Part shown: positions 1-11,527 of the stretch, piece by piece
How the letters are laid out: every line of letters starts with the position of its first letter
Numbering within the stretch: the stretch's first letter is position 1
DNA from: Nymphaea colorata
Lineage: Eukaryota; Streptophyta; Magnoliopsida; Nymphaeales; Nymphaeaceae
Assembly (NCBI RefSeq): GCF_008831285.2
Contig: NW_022205063.1
Location: 1-36,069, forward strand
DNA length: 36,069 nt
Direction: 5' to 3'
Translations under genes and position numbers: made by a program
The notes under the pieces: model-generated
Database searches by the model: none
Seen by the model: only the letters and a program-made list of their open reading frames with translations
What the model was told of the DNA's origin: nothing

Positions 1-104
1 CCAACCCCAACCCAACCCCAACCCCAACCCCAACCCCAACCCAACCCCAACCCCAACCCCAACCCCAACCCCAACCCCAACCCCAACCCCAACCCCAACC
101 CCAA
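1..104. repeat. Left telomere, C4A2 repeats
   Basis: The chromosome end consists of CCCCAA units, with two units shortened to CCCAA. The repeat starts at the first base and stops abruptly at unique sequence. C4A2/G4T2 is the telomere of Tetrahymena-type oligohymenophorean ciliates. The first gene ends only 69 bases inside, so there is almost no subtelomere here. The CCCAA units could be natural variation or single-base undercalls. Confidence 0.98.
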
Positions 105-172
105 TGAGTTATCCTTTGCATGATAATTTGATACTTAGTGATGTTCATGATTATCAAACCGAAGATAAAAAA

Positions 173-2494
173 TCACTTTCCTCTTAAGTTTCTAATTTAA
201 AAGTTTTTCATATTGATCTGAAGCTCCATTTCTAAATTTTTCTTCACTAGTTCTTCAAGCGTCTATTGCTGGCTTTTGATCTTTCTGTTTAATTATTCAA
301 CCTCATCCATGTTTGTCTAGAACCTTTCGTTCTGCATTTCGATGTATTCTTGCATTTCTTCGATCTTTCTCTACATGGCTGTCAAGATCATATGCATCTA
401 CTCCAGTTGGGACTATAGTTCCTATATTCTTTGCTGTTTTTCGTTGGATTCGCGAATAATATCACCCATGAACATTTCTTTTTCTTTATTTTGGTTTGAA
501 AGCATGCTGAGATCGTTTCTCAATCTTTATGATGATTATGCTTTTATTTATACATGGCTATTTCTTTCTTATGTCTTTCAGCTTCTGCAAGCATATCTGC
601 CTCTTTGGTGGTGATGAATTCCTTAGCTTTTGCTATGAAGGCATCCCTTTCTCTTATTGCTTGGTCTTTCTACCTGTTCTATTCCTATATCTTGACAACA
701 TATTCTCTAACTTTTTATATGAAGTCGGCTTTTGTCATTACTTCTTTCTCTTTTTATGCGTAGTCTTTTTCAAGATTGAGGTATATTTATTCGTGATGCT
801 TGATTTTTACTTTTAGCTCGCTTATCTGGATCTTCAGAGATTAGATTTATTGTGATGCATAGTTATTATTCTTGGTAGATTAGTCTTATATTTTCTTTGA
901 AAGTTATTGATTTTTCTTGATGAGTTAATTTATTTGATTTGCGTGATTTTCTTAGAGTTATCTTCTTTCTGTCATCAAATGGTGCATCTATTGCTATATT
1001 TCTCTGATTTGGGACTGGAATTAGCTTTATTGGTTCTTGTAACTTTCAATAAAATGGTTTTTCATTGATTAAAATTCATCCTTGGCGCTGATTAGCTTTT
1101 TAGTCAGTTATTCTCTCAAATTTCTTTACTTTTATAATGCAGCATTCTTTTAATTATTCTATTTTTCGAGCTATGCCCTTTGTTTTCCTAGATCTTGGTT
1201 GACTCTCTTCAGTTACTCCATAATCGGTAAGTTCTTGTTCACATTCATATATTGGATTTTCACATTTTCCAGTTGGTTCTAGTTGTTTATCAATTAGGAT
1301 TGCATTCTGAAGAGCTAATTTTTAGTCTATTCATTCTCACGTTGAAGCTTATCGAATTTTGGTTTCATTTATTAGAATTCCTTTCTTTTTGCTTCGTATT
1401 TTTGAGTGCAATCGGAAAGCTCATCTCTAAGTTTGTTGAAATTAAAGGCCAATTCTCTATTTTAATCTTTAGCCTTCCCGTAAAGTATTTATTTTTCCTT
1501 CACATCATCTCTAAGCTTTCTATAATCTTCTCTCAACTTATTCATCTGGGCATTATAATCCTCTTTTTCCCGCTTCAGCTGGTCACACTGATTTAGAGCT
1601 GCATTGAGTTGATTAAGGAGAACGATTTTTTTATCATCGACTCCATTGTTCCGCTCAGATTATCTGGCCCTTATCTGTGACATAAGACGCTCATTTTCTC
1701 TTTTTTGGTTGCTTAGTTCCTACCTTAGCTCATTCACCTCATCCAAAAGAGCACGATTTTGCATCTATCTTTGAGGATTTCCCACAGGTCCAAAGCTAAA
1801 TCCCAAAGGCTTGTCATTTTTGGTGAATTAGTTTTCCTCAGGACGATGGTTCTCTACCTTTACGTAGTCTACTCTTTGCAAAGGGGACTCTAATTTCTCT
1901 TACTGCTATGTTTGGCGTATAAGAGGCATGATTTACTTCGTTCTTGAGTTTTTCTGTTTTTTTCCTATGTGTTCACGGGCGGTCTGAAGGTCATATCTAT
2001 TTGCGATCGATTAAAGAGGCTCTGGCTTGCACCCTGAAAGGAAATATCATTCTGCGATTATTAGTTTCCCCCTCTCGTAAAAATTTAGATGAAAGAGTAA
2101 ACAAAATTCTTGAATTCGGAGGTGATTTTTCTAATTTAAGCTAGAATCTTTTTGAGACTGCTGCTTTTTTATTGTCTGGAATGAGTATCTGCGTGAGATC
2201 GAGACTCTAAATGATGCCGCCCTGCTTGCAGGAGTTGCTAGTTATTGCAGGATACAGCAGCACGAGAATCGTGGTGGTGAAGGGTATTGGTCTTCCCGCT
2301 TCAAACTTGCATTTGACGCTGGTCTTGAGTCCTTCGTTGAGGTCGATATATTGCACTCTTTCATTAACTCTGTAATGCTTGCTCATCGCTTTGTGTTTGG
2401 ACCGTTTCCACCAGATCTGGACGCTGCATGCCGAATCGATCTCGAGGTAGAGCCGATGGAGGTTGAGTTCAAACTCGTAGTATAGACTTTCCAT
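173..2494 (-). CDS. NT-C2 domain plus long coiled-coil protein
   Basis: Reading leftward from ATG 2494 (an in-frame TGA lies 48 nt upstream), the first ~160 residues look like an N-terminal C2 domain of the EEIG1/EHBP1 type. They start MESLYYEFELNLHRLYLEID, have a beta-rich core (VQIWWKRSK, VKCKFEAG) and the typical 'GGII-SLDLT' strand. A linker follows, then about 500 residues of charged heptad sequence (for example LLDEVNELREELSNQKREN and LNAALNQCDQLKREKEDYN) running to TGA 173-175. NT-C2 followed by a coiled coil is a known combination in proteins that attach to membranes or the cytoskeleton. The frame changes between 1993 and 2048 and again near 530, so part of the linker is uncertain. 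These could be two genes, but strand, spacing and known domain order favour one. Dense TAA/TAG codons fit Glu well in the coil. Confidence 0.7.
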
Positions 2495-2592
2495 CCGGTA
2501 TTGATGGGTATTTAAATGATATAATAATAGGGGGCTTCAGCTTATAATCAATAGTTTAAAGAAACTCACAGATGAGTTGGTACAATACATAC

Positions 2593-3060
2593 TCAGACTC
2601 CACTAAAAAATTGTAAGCCCTTGTCGAAAGCCAGCCAACGCTTCAGCAACTTTTGGAGTACCCTTAGTTTTTGGACCTCTTGAAGGCCTACCAGCCAAAA
2701 TTGCTCGAATACATCACAAGTTCCTTGTAGATCCCCAGGGACATAATAAGATACATCACGTAACCTCCGCTTGAGTCCGATAGTGAGAGTAGAAAATTTA
2801 AATTGCCCTTGCTTACGATGCTGATGATCTAAACCAATACCACATGCGTTATCAATTCTTTCTTCAAGATTGATCCTAACACCCAAAGGACATTTTTCGT
2901 GAATTCTTTCTTTGAGTTCTTGAGTAAGGACCAGTAGCTTTTGCCCCTACTCTGCGGGTATTTTTCTCAATTCAACCTCATTCTTTGGAACAATAGATAT
3001 AAGTAAACGATCGATCTTATCTACGAAGCCCAACAGCCTCTCTTCTTGCTCGCGAAGCAT
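2593..3060 (-). CDS. Uncharacterised 155-aa protein
   Basis: Uninterrupted frame from ATG 3060 to TGA 2593-2595 with a single internal TAG. It starts MLREQEERLLGFVDKIDRLL, is charged and probably helical at the N-terminus, and is more hydrophobic at the C-terminus (YYVPGDLQGTCDVFEQFWLV). No signal peptide and no clear transmembrane segment. I do not recognise a family. It lies 98 nt upstream of the NT-C2 gene on the same strand and is divergent from the SAPS gene, with about 90 nt between the two start codons, so these two probably share a very short promoter region. Confidence 0.55.
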
Positions 3061-3150
3061 AGCTACTCGAAAGCTGTCATCAACACGCTGCTACTTTACC
3101 TTAATCTAGACCTCACAAGGAATAGCAATTCACCTATTGAAAGAGTGAAC

Positions 3151-5202
3151 ATGAAATTGCAAGTTATTAGACAACTTTACGACCAACTTCGAGAGTCTTT
3201 TGAAAAGTATAAGAAGGAAAAAATTGAAGGAAAGTATGATACGATTATTGAAAATATTGGAGAAGTGCTGATCGAGATAATTGAGAAGTATTATTTGATA
3301 TCCGATGGTAAAGCCATGCTATAGATCATCACAAGTCAGGAAAACGTATCACTAGTTGTTGAAATTTTCATGTCGGGAGGGTCATAGCCATGGCTGCTTC
3401 TAATATCGTCGGATGGCTGATGAGATATTATTGTCTTTCTTCGTTTAATACTGAAGATCCGCAAAATTTGGAGCTGAATAAGAGAAACCAGTAAAGATTA
3501 TAGACACAGCCATTCCCAAAGATTGTGATTGAGTTACTGCCGAGGATCGCATAGATCTTGAACAGTTCAGCTCCTTTTACTCTCTACCATTCTAAATTGC
3601 TCTAGATCTTCAATATGTCTCTCGAACTCTCCTCCAGGAAGATAGTGGAAGTCGTAAAAAAATCAAAATACATATAGATCATAATATCCCTGCTTTTTAA
3701 GTTCCCACAACTGTCCATGTCCACAAAATGGTATAAAAACTTTTTTACCTCATCTTCAACTCTGACAAAAGTGTATTCTAATAATACAGAAAGTACCTCT
3801 TTTGCCAGGCCAATCTTATTGAGATTACAATCGGCAATTACATCGGGAAGATAACAGATCTGAACCAGTTTAGACTCACGATTAGCAGTTTCACGAGGGT
3901 TATTTTGCCTATCTCATGCGGATCATCAAGATATACTCCAAGATCCAGACCAACGATGACGAAATCAACAAGTCCATCATGTAACGATCAGCCATTTGGG
4001 AACAATTTTCATCATTCATACTCCAGCCTTTCGAAGCTTTGTGCTTTAAGGATCTCGGAAGCTATGACAACGTCCCTGAGAGGACTCCTGTCTAATATAC
4101 CATCAAATGCATCACCGGAGGATTGAGCAACAACCAGCAAGTGAGTAAAAAGGTTCTGGAAGAGATCAACCAAGAAGAATCCATGCAAAAATTTAAAACC
4201 CAACAACCTGATAAGCCTCAGGAAGAGTCAAAGAGTGGAGGACTGAGTGAGGATGCTCTTTTCAACGTTCAGGAATTCAACGGACCTCAGAAATAATAGA
4301 AACGGATTGATTTCTAATCTGACATATCGATGCCTCGTAACGTGACTCCCGATAGTTTTGAGCATCAACTGGCTCCAAACCCATCAATTCATGTGCAAAT
4401 CCCTGCACCTAAAGTGGTCATTTCGCATATCAATCCTCCCGAAACACCTCCTCTCGAAGAACCGAAGAAATTGCCTTAGCCTGAACCTAACAATAAAAAA
4501 TATGAGTAGTTCTTGAATTCAAAAAAACAGTAAGTGGATAAGGAATTGAAAATGCAGAGGACAAACTCAAGCTAAAAGAGTTAAGTGCAAACAAATCACG
4601 AGTTACAAGTCCTTCGCCGAAGAAGAAGAGGTGGGATGATAGTGGTAGCCAGAGGAAGAGAAGGTGGCTCCACCAAATTGGTTCCTGCTGCAAAGCCAGC
4701 TGAAGTTGATGCTAAAAAGCAAAAGATCAGCTTAACCACTCCCAATATGAGGCCTCCAATGATACCGCACGCTAAGGCTCCAGCTCAGTCCAACAATTCA
4801 AGCATTTCTTCAAAAATGAAAGCAAAAGCGAGCCAAAGAAAGTTGAAGCTGCCAAGGACATATCTCCAAGGCTTGGTTAGAACCTTTCCAAATAAGATGT
4901 GGTCACTTCTTCTGTAAATTCCCTCCCAGAGATAAAAATCAGTGAGATCATTCAAAAGAATAAGAGCCAAAGGTATTAAGTGACCAAAGATCCACATCGA
5001 CCGGCCAACTAGCAAGTAGTCAGCTCGTATATCGGAACATCTCGAAGAATCGAGAAAGTTGAGCAAGAGTGCCATCAATTTGAGTGACCTTAAGAATGTT
5101 CAGTTTAGGAGGGAACGCGTTTTAAAACCTGAAAAATCGGAGTATAGGAAGATAGAAGAAAAAGATAGAATTCTGCTGGACTTTTTAGGCGTCAAGTATT
5201 GA
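3151..5202 (+). CDS. SAPS-domain protein (SIT4/PP6 phosphatase-associated)
   Basis: SAPS proteins are regulatory subunits of Sit4/PP6-type Ser/Thr phosphatases. The match is by pattern: an armadillo-like helical region with NIGEVLIEIIEKYY, then LELSSRKIVEVV...IISLLFKFP, then GYFAYLMRIIKIYSKIQ...WEQFSSFILQPFEAL, in the order and with the character of the second half of the SAPS domain. An acidic, Pro/Ser/Lys-rich tail follows, ending ...DRILLDFLGVKY at TGA 5200-5202. ATG 3151 is the first good start. It gives a protein lacking the usual first part of the domain, so an upstream exon may be missed. The frame moves between two phases about six times (around 3330-3390, 3822-3861, 4525, 4620-4690, 4810 and 5050), some at A-runs. 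Family assignment is fairly sure; the exact protein is not. Confidence 0.65.
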
Positions 5203-5580
5203 TATTGCCATGAATATGATGCAAGCATTTGCTTTTCTTTAAGAATTATGCTATTTATCTGATATTGATGGAAAAAATAAAAGTTATCTGAATTGTCTCT
5301 TGATTATTTGCCCCAACCATGAGTAAGATATCACTTAATGAGTAAAAGCTGATCATTTTTTTGTTAAAATTACTTGGTTTCCCTTATTAATAACATTTCT
5401 CGAAGCAAGTTCTTTGTTTTCAGGTTTAAAAAACAAAAATGGATATTTATGTCCCTGCCCCAAATAAAAGTCAATAAGTTGGTTGATAATTATTGTCCTC
5501 ATCGTGACGAGCTGGCATTATAATCCTTATTATTTATCTCTCAATGCGAAATTAAACACCTAAGCTTTTAACTCCTTCCT
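5203..5580. other. Intergenic, AT-rich
   Basis: 378 bases between the SAPS gene and the next plus-strand gene. AT-rich, with no credible open frame, RNA or repeat. It should carry the 3' end of the SAPS gene and the promoter of the next. Confidence 0.5.
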
Positions 5581-6273
5581 ATGAGTACTAACACTAGACC
5601 ATGTAATCATCCAAGCTTTCCCGCGCCTCTATGACCTCCGAGCAAAGAAAAATGTATGAGTCCGGCATGTTCTTTCCCGAAAAGGTGATATACACTGCCA
5701 AAATCGATGTCAAATCAAACAACGAGAAATGGGAAGAGAATTACCCAATTAAATTGACTTCACAGGCCTTTGGATTCATACCCATCAGCACCATCACCAA
5801 GATAAATACTACCGGAACAATTAGTCGGATAAACTCATCTTAAAAATTATTGCTGCCAACCAATAATAAACATTTTTCCACGTCCAAAAACTAGACGTCC
5901 AGAAGATCTTCAGCATGATCGCATGGGGGAAACTGGCCACCATGAATATTTTTTCGGATATGGATGAGGCGTGTGAGGGTGAAATCAAAGGAAACATATA
6001 CAAAAAAAGTTACCTCTTTGGAACTTGGTAAATGAAATACTTACCATCTCCAAAGAGAGGGGATTAGAAATGGCAAAACATTCTTAGGGCTCGTCCTCGC
6101 AACAGGTCGCCAGCACCAATGAGATTTGGACCAGATTCTAGATGATCAAAGATGAAACTTACTTAGTCATCAAACTGTGGAGGGGGATCGTCAAAGAAGA
6201 ATATGCAGTCCCTGCAGAAAATGCTGTTAAATGGATTCAAGCCTTCTGCACCTTGCTGACGGAAAAGAAATGA
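5581..6273 (+). CDS. Uncharacterised ~230-aa protein
   Basis: Starts MSTNTRPCNHPSFPAP at 5581 and changes frame at about 5630 into MTSEQRKMYESGMFFPEKVI. It then continues through a beta-strand-rich stretch (VIYTAKIDVKSNN, YPIKLTSQAFGFIP) and a mixed region (QKIFSMIAWGKLATMNIF) to the C-terminus ...AVKWIQAFCTLLTEKK and TGA 6271-6273. Frame changes near 5830 and 6095. The N-terminal part resembles a PH-like or small beta-barrel fold in strand pattern only, and I would not name it. It is convergent with the coiled-coil gene whose stop is 50 nt away. Confidence 0.5.
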
Positions 6274-6323
6274 TTTTTTGAATAATTTTGAGTACGAAAA
6301 ACATATAAGATCATAACGGTAGC

Positions 6324-7497
6324 TCAATTGTTCGAGGAAAGACTGAGACTCAATGATTCCTATGATGAAGAATGAATATGATGTCTTTTTTTGATGATGT
6401 GATGAGGGTGGTTAAGCTTATGCAAGCTTCTCAATTTTAGATTCTATTTTCTTGCTTTTTTTAGTTGTTCTTTGAGTTAATTGTTGCTTTACTTCATTGC
6501 AACATAGAATTTGCTGAAATTTAGTTTTTCTATTTAATATCATTCTCATATTCTGTGATCTTTCTATTAAGTGTTCTGGTATGAACTTCTAACCTTTTTA
6601 TATGTCCTTGTTTTTCATTATTTTCTTCTTTTATTTTTTGTAATTACGTTTCTAGATTTACTTCATTTTCGCTTTTCGACTCTTAGATCTTCATCTTGAG
6701 TTATTCTATTTGTTTCATGAGTGAAATTTAGCGAAAGGACATGAGTTATTTCAACTATTTTGGAAGTCTTTTTTTGTAGATTTCCTATATTTGCTTCTCT
6801 ATCATCAGTTTGTCGTATTTGATAGATTTTATCTATCGGTTGAAGGCTGCTTCGTTCTTTTTCAGTTGCTTTATCTCAGCATTTTTCTCCTGTAGCTATG
6901 CCTTCAGTAGCTTGATTTCTTCTTTGAGCTTATTGATCTAATTTTGATGCTATTTTTCTTTTTTTATATTAGATTTCATATAATCTTCCTCCTTCTACTG
7001 ATATCCCGCTTCAATCTCATCACCTCATCCTCGAGCAACATCAACTCGCTGGTCTTCAGCTATAATTATTATCTCAAAAGGTCGGGACACTCCTTCTTGG
7101 AGGCCAAGTGGTGCAGGGATATGATCTAAGTTTCATATCTGGACTTAAGGTAGGTGCTCTAAGTGGCTCGATCTGAGCTTGCAGGAGTATAGGAATTTTT
7201 GTTCTTGGTGGGAGTGTGGGTTATTCTGAGGAATAAATCTTCAGGTTTTACGATATTATTTGTGCTTTTTCCTATCTTTAGTTGCTATTTTGATGCGCTT
7301 TGATTCTCATTGTTGTTTGGCTCTCCCGGCCTCCCCTGTCTTAGATTTCTGTTATGCTCATTAGATGTATTTTTCTTGCGGGTGAAGCGCTTGGAGACGG
7401 TAGATTCCGCAAAGGATTCATCGATTGCGGAGTCGATGGCTGTTGTCAGGTTGAGGATACTCGACGAAGACTATTTTTTCCTGAGGTTGATCAGCAT
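6324..7497 (-). CDS. Coiled-coil protein
   Basis: From ATG 7497 the protein has a low-complexity Ser/Thr/Asn/Lys-rich N-terminal third (for example FTRKKNTSNEHNRN). A long coiled coil follows: LMLLEDEVMRLKRDI, IKKEKEHQNEINKLKEEIK, KIKEENNEKQGHIKRLEVHT. A His/Ser-rich tail ends at TGA 6324-6326. Frame breaks occur near 6990 and near 6500. Charge balance in the coil is much better with TAA/TAG as Glu than as Gln. A structural or cytoskeletal role is likely, but no specific family is recognised. Both ends are close to neighbours: 50 nt to the convergent upstream gene and about 166 nt to the divergent 302-aa ORF. Confidence 0.6.
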
Positions 7498-7663
7498 CAA
7501 GTTAATTATAACAATAAAACCAGAAAAGCTGCATATTATTATCACATGTATTGATTAGCGAAGGGGAGAATTGAGATTAAATAGGCCAGATTATCAGGTC
7601 AGATTATGGTTGAAAAAGAAAGTTTCAATTAAGCCCTGACTTTTATGATTTTATTTATTTCAG

Positions 7664-8572
7664 ATGATCAGTGTAAACAGGATGGGCATTCGGCCCTTGA
7701 CCCATGCCCCCAACGGTTTAATCCAGATCCGAACAATCTATACCAAGATCCCCTAAACTCCCTAAATATTCAAGACGCCAGCTTAGCTTCAGGCCATTTT
7801 CACAGCAGCGAAGGAGATCACAATGAACGAAACGATCACATTCAAGTACAACATAGTCAAGTTGATCAGATGGATGGTCGAAGATATCAGCGAGCTCCAA
7901 TCTTCCATCTTCTAGCTGGAGCCTTCCGAGCTGAATGTTGCATTGACTTTGATCAAAATGATGGAGATGAACCAGCTCATCAAGGCCATGAGCGCACAAG
8001 AGATCAAATTGCTCGATAATGCTGGGGAGATATTTGAGAATATGCTGGATGAGTCCACCCACCAATGCGAGAGCTTCAGCAAAAGGATAAAAGAGAATAA
8101 ATGCATACTTATTTCTTAAAATTGCAAGAAGAGTAGAGACAATCTTCTCCTGAAACGCAACTAGATCATAGCCAATCCCACCATACTCGTCTCTAACTTC
8201 CTTTAGTTGGAGCTAAATTGTGCCTTTGGGAACATTTTGCTAAATTTGCGCCGGTTGATAAGGATGGTAAGGATAGATAAACAGGAAAGATGCACGCCTT
8301 ATCTTAGGGCTCTAAAGCTATTATAGCTAAAACTGTATTACCTCTCAATTGCCCCCATTCCCAAGACTGAAGGCTACGTTCGCAGGATTAACGACGACAT
8401 TTTTAATGCTGACCGGAAGACTACCTACATTTACCTCCTCCATGACGAAAAAGGGATATACAAGTTATACAAATACTTTTAGGAGGCGCCGATTGACCAA
8501 CTCGACAGAGATATGGTGCTAATGAGTGAATCCTATCAGCGGTAAATCCACAGAAGCAGCATTATTCCATGA
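7664..8572 (+). CDS. Uncharacterised 302-aa protein, uninterrupted frame
   Basis: 303 codons from ATG 7664 to TGA 8570-8572 without a frame break, with about a dozen in-frame TAA/TAG. This is one of the cleanest demonstrations that these codons are sense. The sequence is mostly alpha-helical: IVKLIRWMVEDISELQSSIF, LNVALTLIKMMEMNQLIKAM, EIFENMLDESTHQCESFSKR, then a basic/hydrophobic region and a polar C-terminus (DRDMVLMSESYQREIHRSS). No signal peptide or obvious membrane helix. I do not recognise the family. The bases before the ATG (TTTATTTATTTCAG) resemble a 3' splice site, so a short upstream exon is possible. Confidence 0.65.
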
Positions 8573-8649
8573 TTAGAGGATTATGTTATTTTTGATTGGA
8601 TTCTATGATGATGGCTGTGGTGATTTATATACAAAATCATTCACTTTTA

Positions 8650-10048
8650 TCACTTATTGTCATGTTTTGGAGGCTATTCAGGACCAACATAAAACGAGGT
8701 AAGGGGTTGGTAGGGTTTTCTCTTTCGGAGCATCCTATCATTCTCTTTCTGTTCCCGCAATCGAAGCTGATGGTTGTTTTGGCCTGTATTCGAATTGTAG
8801 AAGTAAGTTAATTCCCTCACGTATGCCACTTTTTCATGAGCTTGCTAGAGATGGGCAGACATATGGCTACATCATTGGCAGCTTTGAGGTATTACCCTTA
8901 TTGTCCTTCAGATCCTCTTATTTTATGTTCAAAAAGAGTTGAGTATAGAAGGCTCGGAGGTGGCTAGTGACAAAGGGATACTTCCGATAACTGTTATTGG
9001 CAATGACTTTTGCAGGGAAGGGCCGAGAGTAGCCCACGTTTCCTCTGATCGAGATGAAATTGCTATAAACAAACCAAGCTTTTTCTTTCTGGAAGACAGA
9101 GTTGTACAATTTGAGCACTTGCCTGCCGATGAGTTCATCGTCACCATCGATGATCAGAAAATTTAATGAGGTTTGCAAAACTACTTAGCGGCTCTCTGCA
9201 AATTGGGCATGGCTCTCATTTGTTCCTTGTTCTTAATGAGAGTGAACCTCTCGGGCGGGATTTTGGTTTGGTTCTTCATGATGGCTGCGATCTGGTCTCC
9301 GGTGCCATCGGTGGAGGCGTCGTCTATGAAGATTATATGGTAGTTTGTGTAGTCCTGCATGATGATGGTCCTGATGTTATTGATGTGGCGGTTATTTTAG
9401 ACATTGTTGTGGCTTGGGACTACGATGCAGAAGGGAGTTCCTCATATTAGCTCACATGATATTTCTATTCATAGTAGTTGCGTTCATCCTCCGAAAGCGC
9501 AGTCTCTGTATAAATGTCCTCGTTTTTCATCTACAGCCACTTCTTTTGGGCAAGCAATTGCGCCCGACCGATACCAGCAACCGGATGAGAAGTCTCGAAC
9601 ATTCTATTCCTGGAATTGAGAGGCTTCACCTATCCTTATTTTAAATTTTTGGGTGCGATCTTTGAAAGGCGCTAAGTGATTGACATTTTGTTGCTGGTTC
9701 GGGTGGAGTTCTCTTTCGCCTTTGTAAGACAATCTCGGGTGCTAGTTGCGGGTCAGGTTCCTTCATTTATTTATTCTTATGACTCATGATGTCCTTGAGT
9801 TCCTTCTCCTGCAGCCACAGTTTGACCAATCTTTAATTATCGTCATAGGTGCGGTAGGCGGTCCTGATCTGCATCATGATGACGAGGACAAGAAACGAGG
9901 CCGTGAGGATGAAGTAAAAAATGCGGTTGTCTTTGAGGTGGACCAGGAGTTTTAGGACTGATCCTGGAAGGTGGGCTACTATGGCGGGGAGGGGCGTTCT
10001 GAAGGGAGGATTCGGTTTGGAGGGAGGAGCTCTATTCATGGAATTCAT
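8650..10048 (-). CDS. Membrane-anchored family-2 glycosyltransferase
   Basis: Starts MNRAPPSKPNPPFRTPLPAI at 10048, then one transmembrane segment (FYFILTASFLVLVIMM, residues ~42-58) and a stalk, the layout of a type II Golgi/ER enzyme. The catalytic GT-A domain shows CIVVPSHNN, NYHIIFIDDASTDGTGD (nucleotide-sugar site) and IDGDDELIGRQVL (DxD-type metal site). These are followed by YSRPFPAKVIANNSYRKYPF, SHLRAFYTQLFLNIK and the C-terminal YFYNSNTGQNNHQLRLREQ, all in the order expected for a GT2-type transferase. At least four frame changes (about 9655, 9500, 9160, 8890-8830). Donor and acceptor sugars cannot be told. It is divergent from nothing close; the GCH1-like gene lies 371 nt upstream on the same strand. 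Confidence 0.82.
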
Positions 10049-10419
10049 CGGTGAGGTCCATGAGAAAGCTATTGTTATGTGTTTAATAGTATGATATTAT
10101 GAGGTTATTATCAATAATCGGATAGATGGAAATAAAAATGGCATCCGAACTATTTTGGCTGGATATTGTTTTTCTTTCTCCCCTCCTGCTTTCTTCCTTT
10201 TTCGTCAAAGGACATTAATTGCACCATTTAATTGATTAAAAATTGTCTATCATTTTCTATAGGATGATAGCAGTATGCATTTACCGTAATTTAATTCAAA
10301 AAATGAACCAAGTAACACGCTCCAAATCGAGGAAGAGAGAGTTGGGCAACAATCCAACAATTTCATTTTTTCATGTATAAATTTTCAATAAGATAATCAA
10401 TCAATCATTCTGGAAGGCT
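10049..10419. other. Intergenic
   Basis: 371 bases between the glycosyltransferase start and the stop of the GCH1-like gene, both on the minus strand. AT-rich, no supported feature. Confidence 0.5.
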
Positions 10420-11112
10420 TCATTGCTTTGCAGAGCCTCCTTATAGCAGAATGCTATCGAAAAATTGTTCCTGCAGCGATGGGTCGCTTTTGAAATTTCC
10501 TTTAAAGACTGAACTTTGCGGAGTGTATTTTTCAATTTCCCAGCAACATCCCTGAGAAATCCGAACGACCACTCCCACATTTTAAGTCCCCAGAGCTTCC
10601 GCTACCTATTTGGCTATGAGGCTGGCTATTTCCTCCTGCTTCAACATTCTTTTAGTGCACCACGATGCCAATTCCTGTAAGAAAGATCTTACATCGACCG
10701 TATGGTTAGCAAGATCAACAATAGCGATGTAAGCAATTCCGGTGCTTTTTTGGAGATGCTACGCGCATAAGGTTTCGATTGATGCCCTAACCACAGTCAT
10801 TCTTTCCTCGTTATTGCAGGGATGCGCGTTCCCATTTTCCAAGGAAATAAGTTTTGGACGTTGGCTAAATCTCCCTGAAAGTAGTTCCAAAAAAGCTTGA
10901 GCAAGCTTCAGTGGGGCTTCTCTCTTGGCGTTATCACTTTCTCGATCAATTAGGAGTGAATCTAGGACCTTTTGGCAGGCATCAACTAACTCTTATTTCA
11001 ACTGTTCTTTCTGCGAGGGTGAAATATATTCGCTGATATTGCCATTTCCGCAGAAACGTTTACCCTAGCTGATCATTTTCTCTCTGATGGTTTGGTTGGT
11101 TGGTTTTTCCAT
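10420..11112 (-). CDS. GTP cyclohydrolase I-like paralog, probable pseudoenzyme
   Basis: An unbroken 231-codon frame (ATG 11112, TGA 10420-10422), the same codon count as its neighbour at 11528-12218 once that gene's two single-base breaks are allowed for. The fold signature is retained: TIREKM...GKRF, NISEYISP, KVLDSLLIDR, the ...HLQKSTGIAYIA strand and FKSDP...QEQFFDS. The GCH1 active site is altered. The C-x-H-H zinc/His motif reads C116-A-E-H119, keeping Cys and the second His only. The A-T-H-x-C-C segment reads I-S-Q-G-C189-C, so the catalytic His is replaced by Gln. The RG after it and the IGLSK strand (here TVDVRSF) are lost. GCH1 makes dihydroneopterin triphosphate for folate or tetrahydrobiopterin. 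This copy may be inactive, regulatory, or a partner in mixed decamers. Confidence 0.8.
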
Positions 11113-11527
11113 TCGATTTCAAATGAGAATATAATTATAATCGGGGGCAAATAGCCTTGCGATTTGAAATCACACAATTGTTTTTAATTCTTCTAAAGCT
11201 GATTTTTTCTCACGATTTGTTTTTCTCATATTTCAATGATCTTTAGAACGTTTTATCTTTCGATGATGACGTATTTCTGGATCAAAAATAAAATAACGAT
11301 ATTTAAATATTTGGGAAAATTTCCAGCCTTATAAGCGCAAAAAATGGTTACTTTCTCGCTCAAGGAGAGAAAACAAGCACAATTGCTTACACAATTAAAA
11401 GACTTTCAGTAAAATAAAATATATGTTCGCCTCTTTACTATATTTACATCAAAAAGGGAATATATGCTAGAAACCAATCGTTAAATCACCAAAAATGGAT
11501 AGCCAATATTACGTATGCCTTAGATGA
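11113..11527. other. Intergenic between the two GCH1 paralogs
   Basis: 415 bases, AT-rich. It carries the 3' end of the functional GCH1 gene and the promoter of the divergent paralog. No ORF or repeat that I can support. Confidence 0.5.

Noticed and set aside
1-104. CRISPR-like or satellite array
   Set aside because: A simple 6-base telomeric repeat at a chromosome end without spacers.
342-1596. Hydrophobic plus-strand ORFs near the left end, looking like membrane proteins
   Set aside because: They are the antisense of the coiled-coil gene; Lys/Glu codons read backwards give Phe/Leu/Ser.
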